DNA of 9,048 bases from positions 1 through 9,048 of the forward strand of contig CAYJJS010000045.1 in NCBI GenBank assembly GCA_964370645.1, given 5' to 3'. The stretch is from CAMQRS01 sp964370645 (GTDB lineage: Bacteria > Bacillota_I > Bacilli_A > Erysipelotrichales > Erysipelotrichaceae). Below the pieces are notes generated by a model. It worked only from the letters and a program-made list of their open reading frames with translations. It was not told the origin of the DNA and ran no database searches. Position numbers and translations under genes: made by a program. This document shows, piece by piece, positions 1-5,939 of this stretch (positions within the stretch are counted from its first letter, which is position 1; each line of letters starts with the position of its first letter).

Positions 1-485
1 TGGAGTATGGAAAAGACATCACAATGCAGAGTGAAGTAGATGCATACGCACAAGCAGTTGAAGAAGCAATCGCTAATTTAGTTATGAAAACAATGAGTGA
101 TGAAGTAGAAGGTGCATCACAAATCATTGGTAATTTAGATGAAGTTGTAATCTTTAGAGTGGCACAAGCTAATATTGAAGCCTTTGTAGGTGTTCGCCTA
201 GATGGAGTAGAACTAGCTTCTAGTGACTACAATGTGAAAGAGGGAAGTATTATTATAGAGTTTGCTCCTGCATTCTTAGCAACATTGAGTGAAGGTAGTC
301 ATGTGTTAGAAATTGTAACTACAGATGCTATTTATACAACAAACTTCATGGTTGCCTTAGAAAATACACAAACTAGTACAACACCAGGAGTAACACCTCC
401 TACAGGTGATACTACAAATGTATTTTTATACTTCTTATTGCTACTGCTTAGTGGGGTAAGTATTCGCAAAGTATATAAAAAATAA
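1..485 (+). CDS. C-terminal part of a sortase-anchored surface protein (5' end outside the window)
   Basis: The reading frame is open from the first bases of the window (GAG at position 3) and no ribosome binding site precedes the first in-frame ATG at 24, so this is the 3' end of a longer gene. In order the fragment shows: an alpha-helical stretch with the pattern EVDAYAQAVEEAIANLV, typical of FIVAR repeats in large extracellular proteins; a roughly 75-residue beta-rich module containing LDGVELASSDYNV and LSEGSHVLEIVTTD, resembling X2-like or Ig-like accessory modules of carbohydrate-active enzymes; a Thr/Pro-rich linker; and a sorting signal made of TPPTGD, a hydrophobic segment and the basic tail RKVYKK. 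A sortase would cleave between T and G and attach the protein to peptidoglycan. The first motif residue is T instead of L. The N-terminal catalytic or binding domain is unseen, so the substrate is unknown; a glycan-active enzyme or adhesin is a guess. Confidence 0.8.
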   Translation, partial: EYGKDITMQSEVDAYAQAVEEAIANLVMKTMSDEVEGASQIIGNLDEVVIFRVAQANIEAFVGVRLDGVELASSDYNVKEGSIIIEFAPAFLATLSEGSHVLEIVTTDAIYTTNFMVALENTQTSTTPGVTPPTGDTTNVFLYFLLLLLSGVSIRKVYKK

Positions 486-502
486 AAGTATTAGATAAAG
501 TG

Positions 503-533
503 AAAGTAGAGAGTGAGATATATCTCTACTTTT
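503..533 (+). terminator. Intrinsic terminator of the surface protein gene
   Basis: AAAGTAGAGA (503-512) pairs perfectly with TCTCTACTTT (523-532) around a 10-nt loop, and the descending arm ends in a short T run (530-533). It lies 18 bases after the stop codon. The T tract is short, so termination may be partial. Confidence 0.65.
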
Positions 534-541
534 TATATAGC

Positions 542-571
542 AAAAAGGATTGCTTATTAAAGCAATCCTTT
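542..571 (-). terminator. Intrinsic terminator of gdhA, possibly bidirectional
   Basis: AAAGGATTGCTT (544-555) and AAGCAATCCTTT (560-571) form a perfect 12-bp stem with the 4-nt loop ATTA. Read on the minus strand the stem runs into a T tract (the A run at 542-546), as expected for a terminator about 35 bases past the gdhA stop codon. The T run at 569-571 on the plus strand could give some activity in the other direction. Confidence 0.8.
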
Positions 572-606
572 GCATTGTTATTTGCGTATTATATCACAAA
601 TTATTT

Positions 607-1938
607 TTAAACACCTTGTGCGATCATTGCGTCTGCAACTTTTAAGAATCCAGCAATATTAGCTCCGGCAACTAAGTTTCCTTCAACTCCATACTCTTTT
701 GCAGTACTAGAGATGTTTTCATAAATAGATTCCATGATTTCTTTTAATTTTGCATCAACTTCTTCAAAAGTCCAAGCTATACGCATTGAGTTTTGTGTCA
801 TTTCTAAACCACTTGTAGCAACTCCACCAGCATTACTTGCTTTTCCTGGAGCATACATTGTCTTGTTTTCTAAGAACACTTCAATTGCATCAGGAGTACA
901 TGGCATATTTGCCCCTTCTGCAACCGCAATACATCCATTTTTAAGTAATGTTTTTGCTGCTTCTCCATCTAATTCATTTTGTGTTGCACATGGTAAAGCA
1001 ATATCACATTTTACATTCCAAATGTTTGCGCAACCTTCTGTATAAGTAGCACCTTCAACAAGTTTAGCGTACTCACTAATACGAGCTCTTTTAACTTCTT
1101 TTAAGTCTTTCATAAGTGCTAAATCAATTCCATTTGGATCACATACATATCCTTTAGAATCTGACATAGCAATTACTTTACCACCTAATTGATGTACTTT
1201 TTCAGTAGCGTAAATAGCTACATTTCCACTACCTGAAACAACAACATCTTTACCTTCAAAAGATTGTCCATTGTCCTTTAACATAGCATCTGTTAAGTAA
1301 CATAATCCATATCCTGTTGCCTCTGTTCTAGTTAAAGAACCACCCCACGTAAGTCCTTTACCAGTTAATACTCCAGTGAATTCATTTCTTAATTTTTTAT
1401 ATTGACCAAACATGTATCCAATTTCACGTCCACCAACACCAATATCTCCTGCAGGAACATCCGTGAATTGACCAATGTGTTTACTCAACTCTGTCATAAA
1501 GCTTTGACAAAAGCGCATGATTTCTCCATCTGATTTACCTTTTGGATCGAAATCACTTCCTCCTTTACCACCACCCATTGGAAGAGTTGTAAGTGCATTT
1601 TTAAAGATTTGTTCGAACCCTAAGAATTTAACAATACTTAAATTTACAGAAGGGTGGAAGCGTAATCCTCCTTTGTATGGACCAATAGCACTGTTGAACT
1701 GTACACGGAAACCTCTGTTTACTTGCACTTTTCCAGCGTCATCTACCCAAGGCACTCTAAAGATAATTTGGCGTTCAGGTTCAACGATGCGATCGATTAC
1801 TCCTGTTTCTAGTAAAGATGGTCTTTTCTCTACAACCATTTCTAATGAAGTCAATACTTCATCTACTGCTTGAAGAAATTCTGCATCTGCAGGATTTCTT
1901 TTCACAACGTCTTGCATAATATAGTCTAATTTTTTCAT
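607..1938 (-). CDS. gdhA: NADP-type glutamate dehydrogenase
   Basis: Catalyses the reversible reductive amination of 2-oxoglutarate with ammonia to L-glutamate in the cytoplasm, linking nitrogen assimilation to central carbon. The 443 residues match the usual length of bacterial hexameric (family I) enzymes. Visible motifs are GPYKGGLRFHPSVN (86-99), with a substrate-binding lysine at 89; LPMGGGKGGSDFDPKGKSD (119-137), with the catalytic lysine at 125; VPAGDIGVGGRE (161-172), with the catalytic aspartate at 165; and the dinucleotide-binding GSGNVA (236-241). The segment SDSKGY (259-264), where NAD enzymes tend to differ, favours NADP, but cofactor preference is inferred. The ATG at 1938 is preceded by GAGGAC and by a promoter with a strong -10. 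The gene stands alone: it is convergent to the surface protein gene, divergent from feoAB, and has its own terminator. It would supply glutamate for transaminations, including the one in the lysine pathway encoded nearby. Confidence 0.97.
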   Translation of the reverse strand: MKKLDYIMQDVVKRNPADAEFLQAVDEVLTSLEMVVEKRPSLLETGVIDRIVEPERQIIFRVPWVDDAGKVQVNRGFRVQFNSAIGPYKGGLRFHPSVNLSIVKFLGFEQIFKNALTTLPMGGGKGGSDFDPKGKSDGEIMRFCQSFMTELSKHIGQFTDVPAGDIGVGGREIGYMFGQYKKLRNEFTGVLTGKGLTWGGSLTRTEATGYGLCYLTDAMLKDNGQSFEGKDVVVSGSGNVAIYATEKVHQLGGKVIAMSDSKGYVCDPNGIDLALMKDLKEVKRARISEYAKLVEGATYTEGCANIWNVKCDIALPCATQNELDGEAAKTLLKNGCIAVAEGANMPCTPDAIEVFLENKTMYAPGKASNAGGVATSGLEMTQNSMRIAWTFEEVDAKLKEIMESIYENISSTAKEYGVEGNLVAGANIAGFLKVADAMIAQGV

Positions 1939-1965
1939 TTGTCCTCATTTCCTTTCACATATTTG

Positions 1966-1994
1966 ATTATATCACAATCTAAAGTAAATGACAC
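1966..1994 (-). promoter_or_regulatory. Predicted gdhA promoter
   Basis: On the minus strand there is a perfect TATAAT (1966-1971) preceded by TGA, giving an extended -10 of the TGNTATAAT type. A weak -35-like GTGTCA (1989-1994) lies 17 bases upstream. The -35 overlaps the first two bases of the inverted repeat at 1993-2018. Confidence 0.6.
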
Positions 1995-2018
1995 ATTTTG
2001 TTTTCTGAAACAAAATGT
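1993..2018. promoter_or_regulatory. Perfect inverted repeat between gdhA and feoA, candidate operator
   Basis: ACATTTTGTTT (1993-2003) and AAACAAAATGT (2008-2018) are exact reverse complements separated by TCTG. The site touches the predicted gdhA -35 on one side and the region of the feoA -35 on the other, so a bound protein could affect both genes. It has no T tract in the position a terminator needs. It does not match a Fur, PerR or Rex consensus known to me, so the regulator is unassigned. Confidence 0.5.
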
Positions 2019-2049
2019 AACAAATTTCTACTTTCATTTATGATATAAG
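2016..2049 (+). promoter_or_regulatory. Tentative feoAB promoter region
   Basis: Two overlapping -10 candidates are present: TATGAT (2039-2044), with the -35-like GTAACA (2017-2022) 16 bases upstream, and TATAAG (2044-2049), preceded by TGA as an extended -10 but lacking a good -35. The second would start transcription at the edge of the feoA ribosome binding site, so the first is more plausible. Both are weak calls. Confidence 0.35.
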
Positions 2050-2065
2050 GGAGAGGAGGTGAAGT

Positions 2066-2287
2066 ATGAAACTGCACGAAGCAAAGGCTACATACATATG
2101 TAAGATTACTCAGTTGCATGTGCATGTGAAAGAACGTTTGTATTTTAAGAAGCTGGGAATTGAAAAGGGTGTATGCATTCATGTGTTACAAAATAATAAA
2201 TGGTATCCAATGTTGATTAAATATGGGAATAATAGCATCGCCATTGGTCGAAATACTGCTAAGAAGGTGGAGGTCGAGTATGTATAA
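2066..2287 (+). CDS. feoA: FeoA-like ferrous iron transport accessory protein
   Basis: A small cytoplasmic protein of 73 residues that matches the single-domain FeoA (SH3-like) family, which is required for Fe(II) uptake by FeoB. The family pattern is visible: a long N-terminal strand, then FKKLGIEKGVCIHVL (28-42), which corresponds to the usual 'R-LG---G--I-V' segment, then a central PMLIKYGNNSIAIGRNTA and a closing KVEVEY strand. The start is well set by AGGAGG (2054-2059), six bases before the ATG. Its last 8 bases overlap the feoB start, indicating translational coupling. Recognition rests on overall pattern, since FeoA proteins are short and diverse, but the feoB neighbour makes the call secure. 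Confidence 0.88.
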   Translation: MKLHEAKATYICKITQLHVHVKERLYFKKLGIEKGVCIHVLQNNKWYPMLIKYGNNSIAIGRNTAKKVEVEYV

Positions 2288-3806
2288 GATAGCCTTCATA
2301 GGGTTTCCAAATGTAGGAAAAACCTATTATATAAATCAATTGTGTAATACGTTTATGAAAGTAGCAAATTATGCAGGAGTCAGTGTCGAAGCACAAGAAG
2401 TTTTAATGTCTCATGAAGGTAGAGAGTTATTGTTTATTGATTTACCAGGTATTTATGATCTACAACAAACCAGTGGGGAAGAAACTTATACAAAGGAATA
2501 TATACAGTCAAAACCTATTGATGTAATCGTAAATGTGGTGGATTATCGAGACTTGCATAGGCAATTAAAGTTAAGTGAACAACTCAAAAAATTAGGAAAG
2601 AAAATGATTATTTTATTGTCGTTCACACCAAAGGGTATTCAAAAAGAAAATATCTTAGCACTACAAAATGTTGTGAAAGTAGATGTTGTATATCCAGGCT
2701 ATCAACAAACGCGATTATTATCGCATTTGTTGAATCTAGGAAAATGTAATCAAGATGGCATTGATGTAAATGCATTAAACATAAAAAAAGAGATGAATAT
2801 AGAAAGACTTGATCGTATCTTATTACATCGTATTTGGGGTATTGTTTGCATGCTATGCATTTTAGTGGGTAGTATGTATATACTATTTTTAATCAGTGAG
2901 CCTTTTGTATTTCTTTTTTCTTTTTTTCCTGTATTCAGTTTTATACCATTTTTATTTTTTTTGTTTTGTTTTATTGCATTCATAGAGGAGAGTGGATATA
3001 TTACTCGCATTGCTTTTTTGATGGATCCAGTAATGCGTATTTTCAATTTGTCAGGTAAGAGTGTCATTCCCATCTTTGTTGGATATAGTTGTAATGTTGC
3101 AGCACTTATGTCAGCGCGAATGATTGATGATAAGAAAGAGCGAATAGCAAGTGTATGTATGATACCGTTCATTACTTGTAGTGCAAAATTACCAGTGTTT
3201 TTATTGTTTACTAGCGTATTTTTTGTTAATAAACAAGTACTTGTTTTAGTAGTATTGTATGCAGTTTCTTTATTTATGGCATTGTTAGTAGCAAGTTTTA
3301 TTACACGAAAGCACGAGGCGATCTTTATTGTAGAATTACCACCTTATCAATTTCCAAAAATAAAAATTGTATTAAAAAAAGCCTTTTATGAAATCAAAGA
3401 CTTTTTTATTAAAGTGTGCAAAGTACTTATAGTGTCCACACTTATATTTAGTTTTGTTTTTATAGATGTATCTCTCTTTTTTAAAGGACTACCATTTGTA
3501 GATAATACATTTTTACAAAATGCATTGTTTTATTCGATCTTATCAAAAGAGAATATAATTTTATATTTTTCTAGTATCGACATACATGTACAAACATTTG
3601 TATCAAACTTATTCACTAACCCTCATATAGAGTTAAAAGTTTTATGTTACTTATTGTATTTGAGTATGAGTATACCTTGTTTAAGCACAATGGTAACTAT
3701 GTATAAGGAGTATGGGATTAAGGTGTTATGTTTGAGTATCACTTTGATGTTAATTATTCCTTATGTATTCAGCAGTATTGCTTATTCGATTTTAGTGAAT
3801 GTATGA
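2280..3806 (+). CDS. feoB: Compact, divergent FeoB ferrous iron transporter
   Basis: A membrane Fe(II) transporter with an N-terminal GTPase-like domain. The ATG at 2280 is preferred: AAGGTGGAGG (2264-2273) precedes it and the P-loop then starts at residue 8. It gives 508 residues, against roughly 650-800 in typical FeoB. G1 is GFPNVGKT (8-15), G2 is YAGVSVE with Ser35 in place of Thr, and G3 is DLPGIY (54-59). At G4 the usual NxxD is replaced by LSFTPKG (113-119), and no clear G5 is seen. The first membrane segment follows almost at once (LDRILLHRIWG, 177-187), so the helical (GDI/S) domain found in other FeoB proteins is essentially absent. The membrane part keeps the Gate signatures: EESGYITRIAFLMD (236-249), GYSCNVAALMSAR (268-280), CSAKLPVF (300-307), ELPPYQFP (352-359) and IPCLSTMVTMYKEYG (465-479). 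The normal P after CNV is A274. The loops are shortened. Frame and codon use look intact, so it is probably functional rather than a pseudogene. Confidence 0.88.
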   Translation: MYKIAFIGFPNVGKTYYINQLCNTFMKVANYAGVSVEAQEVLMSHEGRELLFIDLPGIYDLQQTSGEETYTKEYIQSKPIDVIVNVVDYRDLHRQLKLSEQLKKLGKKMIILLSFTPKGIQKENILALQNVVKVDVVYPGYQQTRLLSHLLNLGKCNQDGIDVNALNIKKEMNIERLDRILLHRIWGIVCMLCILVGSMYILFLISEPFVFLFSFFPVFSFIPFLFFLFCFIAFIEESGYITRIAFLMDPVMRIFNLSGKSVIPIFVGYSCNVAALMSARMIDDKKERIASVCMIPFITCSAKLPVFLLFTSVFFVNKQVLVLVVLYAVSLFMALLVASFITRKHEAIFIVELPPYQFPKIKIVLKKAFYEIKDFFIKVCKVLIVSTLIFSFVFIDVSLFFKGLPFVDNTFLQNALFYSILSKENIILYFSSIDIHVQTFVSNLFTNPHIELKVLCYLLYLSMSIPCLSTMVTMYKEYGIKVLCLSITLMLIIPYVFSSIAYSILVNV

Positions 3807-4321
3807 GACAGGCTGACCTTATATAAATCGGTTGTAATGTATTCAAGAGCATAATATGAAGAGGTTGTTTGTTTTTTTGATAACGAATATAAATCATAAA
3901 TATCTGAAATAGAAAGATTTGTTTGTATATATTTGTTGTAATTTAAAATCGTCGTGAAAGAAAGTTGTTGGATACATTGACTAGATATATCTTTTAATGT
4001 TTCAATCGTATGCGCATCCTCTATTTCTACGTCAAAATCAGTGAGTAGGGTATCCAATTGTACATGTATATAACTGCTTAGACGAGTGTTAAAATAGGTG
4101 TTAATAGTTTCTATTTTACAATCGCTTTGATTGAAATCACAAGTTGATGGTAAGTATGCATCACTTTGGATTTCTTTAACAATAATTTTTGTATCGATGA
4201 TATCGATTATATACATCGCATCATATCCTTGTATGGATAGAAGAAAGGATAGGTTACTTTGTGCAGAAATTGGTGTAAACAAAAATGTAAGTATACATAG
4301 ACTAAGAAAGATTTTTTTCAT
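3782..4321 (-). CDS. Small secreted protein with a degenerate LCP (LytR-CpsA-Psr)-like domain
   Basis: A 179-residue exported protein. The ATG at 4321 is chosen because AAAGGAGGT (complement of 4329-4337) lies at ideal spacing and a clean signal peptide follows: MKKIF, a hydrophobic core, then cleavage probably after ISA at residue 20. No lipobox is seen. The mature part resembles a shrunken LCP domain, the fold that transfers wall polymers to peptidoglycan: YDAMYIIDIIDTKIIVKEI then QSDAYLP (33-58) parallels the 'sDTm-l-sid---k---l-SIPRD-yvp' segment, IETINTYFNTRLSSYIHVQLD (split at 70-90) parallels the 'veklL-i-idyYv-v-f' segment, and YIQTNLSISDIYDL (131-144) parallels the '-i-TNls---l--L' segment. 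The conserved arginine of SIPRD is missing, so enzymatic activity is doubtful. The LCP link is inferred by eye; that this is a real secreted protein is more certain. No clear promoter or terminator was found. Its end overlaps the convergent feoB by 25 bp. Confidence 0.72.
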   Translation of the reverse strand: MKKIFLSLCILTFLFTPISAQSNLSFLLSIQGYDAMYIIDIIDTKIIVKEIQSDAYLPSTCDFNQSDCKIETINTYFNTRLSSYIHVQLDTLLTDFDVEIEDAHTIETLKDISSQCIQQLSFTTILNYNKYIQTNLSISDIYDLYSLSKKQTTSSYYALEYITTDLYKVSLSHTFTKIE

Positions 4322-4388
4322 GATTATTACCTCCTTTTTTAGGATGTGCAAGAAGTGAAAGAAATATGCAATTTCATTGTAAAATGAA

Positions 4389-4417
4389 TTGTAAAAACAT
4401 GAAAAATTTGGTACTAT
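4389..4417 (+). promoter_or_regulatory. Predicted promoter of the lysine operon
   Basis: TTGTAA (4389-4394) and TACTAT (4412-4417) are separated by exactly 17 bases. The expected transcription start, about 4424, falls just before the riboswitch aptamer, which supports the call. The stretch 4338-4388 upstream holds no other feature I can support beyond short AT-rich repeats. Confidence 0.6.
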
Positions 4418-4424
4418 ATTAAAA

Positions 4425-4600
4425 AGTGAATATGATAGAGGCGCGAATATTATAAAGATAAAACAAGAAGGCATTCATTAGAGTTTTATTGTAGGAGTAT
4501 TTGCCGAATGATTGAAATAGGCGTATTTCAATCATGGGAGTATATGTGAAGAACTATACTACTGTCTTACAATTGTAAGTTGTGCTATTTTAAGGGTGTA
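4425..4600 (+). promoter_or_regulatory. Lysine riboswitch (L-box) aptamer
   Basis: The conserved L-box elements occur in order: GATAGAGGCGCGAA (4434-4447); an upper P2 stem ATAAAAC/GTTTTAT (4458-4464 with 4483-4489); GCCGAA (4503-4508); a perfect 11-bp hairpin TGATTGAAATA/TATTTCAATCA (4509-4519 with 4524-4534); a stem AGTATA/TATACT (4539-4544 with 4555-4560); CTGTC (4562-4566); a hairpin CTTAC-AATT-GTAAG (4566-4579); and the closing strand GCTATTTTA (4584-4592). GATAG with CTATT closes helix P1. The order and sequence match the B. subtilis lysC leader as I remember it. The first gene downstream is lysA. Together with the terminator, this fills the 334-base gap between the two neighbouring genes. 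High lysine is expected to stop transcription before lysA. Confidence 0.92.
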
Positions 4601-4608
4601 TTATATAT

Positions 4609-4637
4609 GTCAATAAGATTAGCTTATTGACTTTTTT
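4609..4637 (+). terminator. Riboswitch-controlled intrinsic terminator ahead of lysA
   Basis: GTCAATAAG (4609-4617) pairs perfectly with CTTATTGAC (4623-4631) around ATTAG, followed directly by six T residues (4632-4637). It sits between the aptamer and the lysA ribosome binding site (AAGGAGG, 4641-4647), so control is by premature termination and not by masking of the ribosome site. Confidence 0.9.
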
Positions 4638-4655
4638 ATTAAGGAGGTATGTATT

Positions 4656-5939
4656 ATGGATACAATGATGAAGATAGGAAATGTAGCAGTGGATACGTTA
4701 GTGAAAGGGTGTGGAAGTCCTTTATATGTGTATGATGAAGAGAAGATAGATTCACAATTAGATGCGTATAAAACACATTTCAAAAGTGACAAGTTTGATA
4801 CACGTATCATTTATGCCTCTAAAGCATTTTCTTGTGGAGCAATGATTCAGAAGTTAAAGGATTTTGATTATTGTTTAGATGTGGTAAGTGGAGGAGAGTT
4901 GTTTGTAGCGCAGCAAAACGACTTCAATTCAAACAATATTTATTTTCATGGAAACAATAAGACAAAAGAAGAACTTGTACAAGCATTACAATATGGTGTA
5001 AAAACGATTGTCGTAGACAACTTTTATGAAACAGATTTACTGATTGCATTAAGTGATGAATATGCACAAGATGTGCATGTGTTAATCCGTGTAAATCCAA
5101 AAGTAGAGGCACATACTCATGAATACATAATGACTGCAAATGCCGACTCTAAGTTTGGTATTAGTGTGGATTTAAAAGAAGATATCTATGAAATGATTGC
5201 GAAAATAGAAGCATCTAAACATGTGTTCTTTGATGGATTTCATTTTCATATAGGTTCACAAATTTTTGAAAGACAAGGGTTTGTAGAAGCGATTAATAAA
5301 ACTTGTAAGTTCATACATACTTGTCAAGAAGAGACTGGTGTGAGTATACAAGTATTGAATATTGGAGGTGGTTTTGGTGTGAAATATACCGATGAAGATC
5401 GCCCAACGACTACGCAATCTATGTGTAAAACATTGATTGAATGTATTGAAAATAATATTGAACAATATAGTTTGTCCCTAACACAAGTTTGTACAGAACC
5501 AGGAAGAAGTATTGTAGCAGAGGCTGGATATACGATTTATGAAGTAGGTTTCATAAAGAAGACAGCAAATAAACAATTTTTATTTGTGAATGGGGGAATG
5601 GCGGATAATATAAGACCTTCCTTGTATGAAGCACAATATGCATGTGATATCGCCAATAAGATGGGTGTAGAAAAAACAGAAGTATATGATATTGCAGGTA
5701 AGTGTTGTGAGAGTGGAGATATTTTAATTAAACAAGCTAGTCTACCAAAAGCAGATAGTCAAGATTACTTGGTTGTATATAGTACAGGTGCATATGGATA
5801 CACAATGGCGAGTAATTATAATCGATTAAACAAATTACCAGTTGTATTTGTAAAAAAAGATGTTGCTCGATTGGTTGTAAAGGGTGAAACGTATGCACAA
5901 CAAATACAAAATGATTGCGATATTGAGGTGAAATTATGA
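4656..5939 (+). CDS. lysA: Diaminopimelate decarboxylase
   Basis: A cytoplasmic PLP enzyme that decarboxylates meso-diaminopimelate to L-lysine and CO2, the last step of the pathway. The 427 residues have the expected fold-type III layout: N-terminal PLP barrel with YASKAF (54-59), where Lys56 is the Schiff-base lysine; FHFHIGSQ (195-202); GGGFG (237-241), which holds the PLP phosphate; and EPGRS (281-285). In the C-terminal beta domain CESGD (351-355) supplies the conserved active-site cysteine, and GAYGYTMASNYN (378-389) the conserved Tyr-Asn region. AAGGAGG eight bases before the ATG fixes the start. It is the first gene after the lysine riboswitch, and its stop overlaps the dapF start (ATGA, 5936-5939). 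Being first in the operon, it is exposed most directly to lysine-dependent termination. Confidence 0.97.
   Translation: MDTMMKIGNVAVDTLVKGCGSPLYVYDEEKIDSQLDAYKTHFKSDKFDTRIIYASKAFSCGAMIQKLKDFDYCLDVVSGGELFVAQQNDFNSNNIYFHGNNKTKEELVQALQYGVKTIVVDNFYETDLLIALSDEYAQDVHVLIRVNPKVEAHTHEYIMTANADSKFGISVDLKEDIYEMIAKIEASKHVFFDGFHFHIGSQIFERQGFVEAINKTCKFIHTCQEETGVSIQVLNIGGGFGVKYTDEDRPTTTQSMCKTLIECIENNIEQYSLSLTQVCTEPGRSIVAEAGYTIYEVGFIKKTANKQFLFVNGGMADNIRPSLYEAQYACDIANKMGVEKTEVYDIAGKCCESGDILIKQASLPKADSQDYLVVYSTGAYGYTMASNYNRLNKLPVVFVKKDVARLVVKGETYAQQIQNDCDIEVKL

Noticed and set aside
734..1045. Plus-strand open frames inside gdhA (also 1517-1873)
   Set aside because: Antisense shadows of a well-conserved gene, without ribosome sites or family resemblance.
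1993..2018. The gdhA-feoA palindrome as a Fur, Rex or terminator element
   Set aside because: The sequence and arm spacing do not fit Fur or PerR boxes or the 18-base Rex site, and no T tract follows the stem in the position a terminator needs. It is kept only as an unassigned operator candidate.
1979..2182. Minus-strand 67-residue open frame opposite feoA
   Set aside because: It overlaps the start of feoA and the gdhA promoter region, has no recognisable domain, and is explained as a shadow of low-complexity AT-rich sequence.
2223..2279. Upstream in-frame ATG giving feoB 19 more residues
   Set aside because: It lies deep inside feoA with no ribosome site, and the added residues would precede the P-loop. 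The ATG at 2280 has a good ribosome site and puts the P-loop at residue 8.
4131..4358. Plus-strand 75-residue frame opposite the LCP-like gene
   Set aside because: No ribosome site or recognisable motif; it is antisense to the signal-peptide region, which accounts for its hydrophobic appearance.
4373..4396. Short repeats upstream of the lysine promoter (TTCATT-GTAA-AATGAA and two copies of ATTGTAAAA)
   Set aside because: Six-base arms and nine-base repeats are expected by chance in such AT-rich DNA, and the riboswitch already explains regulation.
4322..4474. N-terminal extension of the LCP-like minus-strand gene to an ATG at 4474
   Set aside because: The extension would overlap the riboswitch antisense and place residues before a clean signal peptide; the strong AAAGGAGGT site fits the start at 4321.
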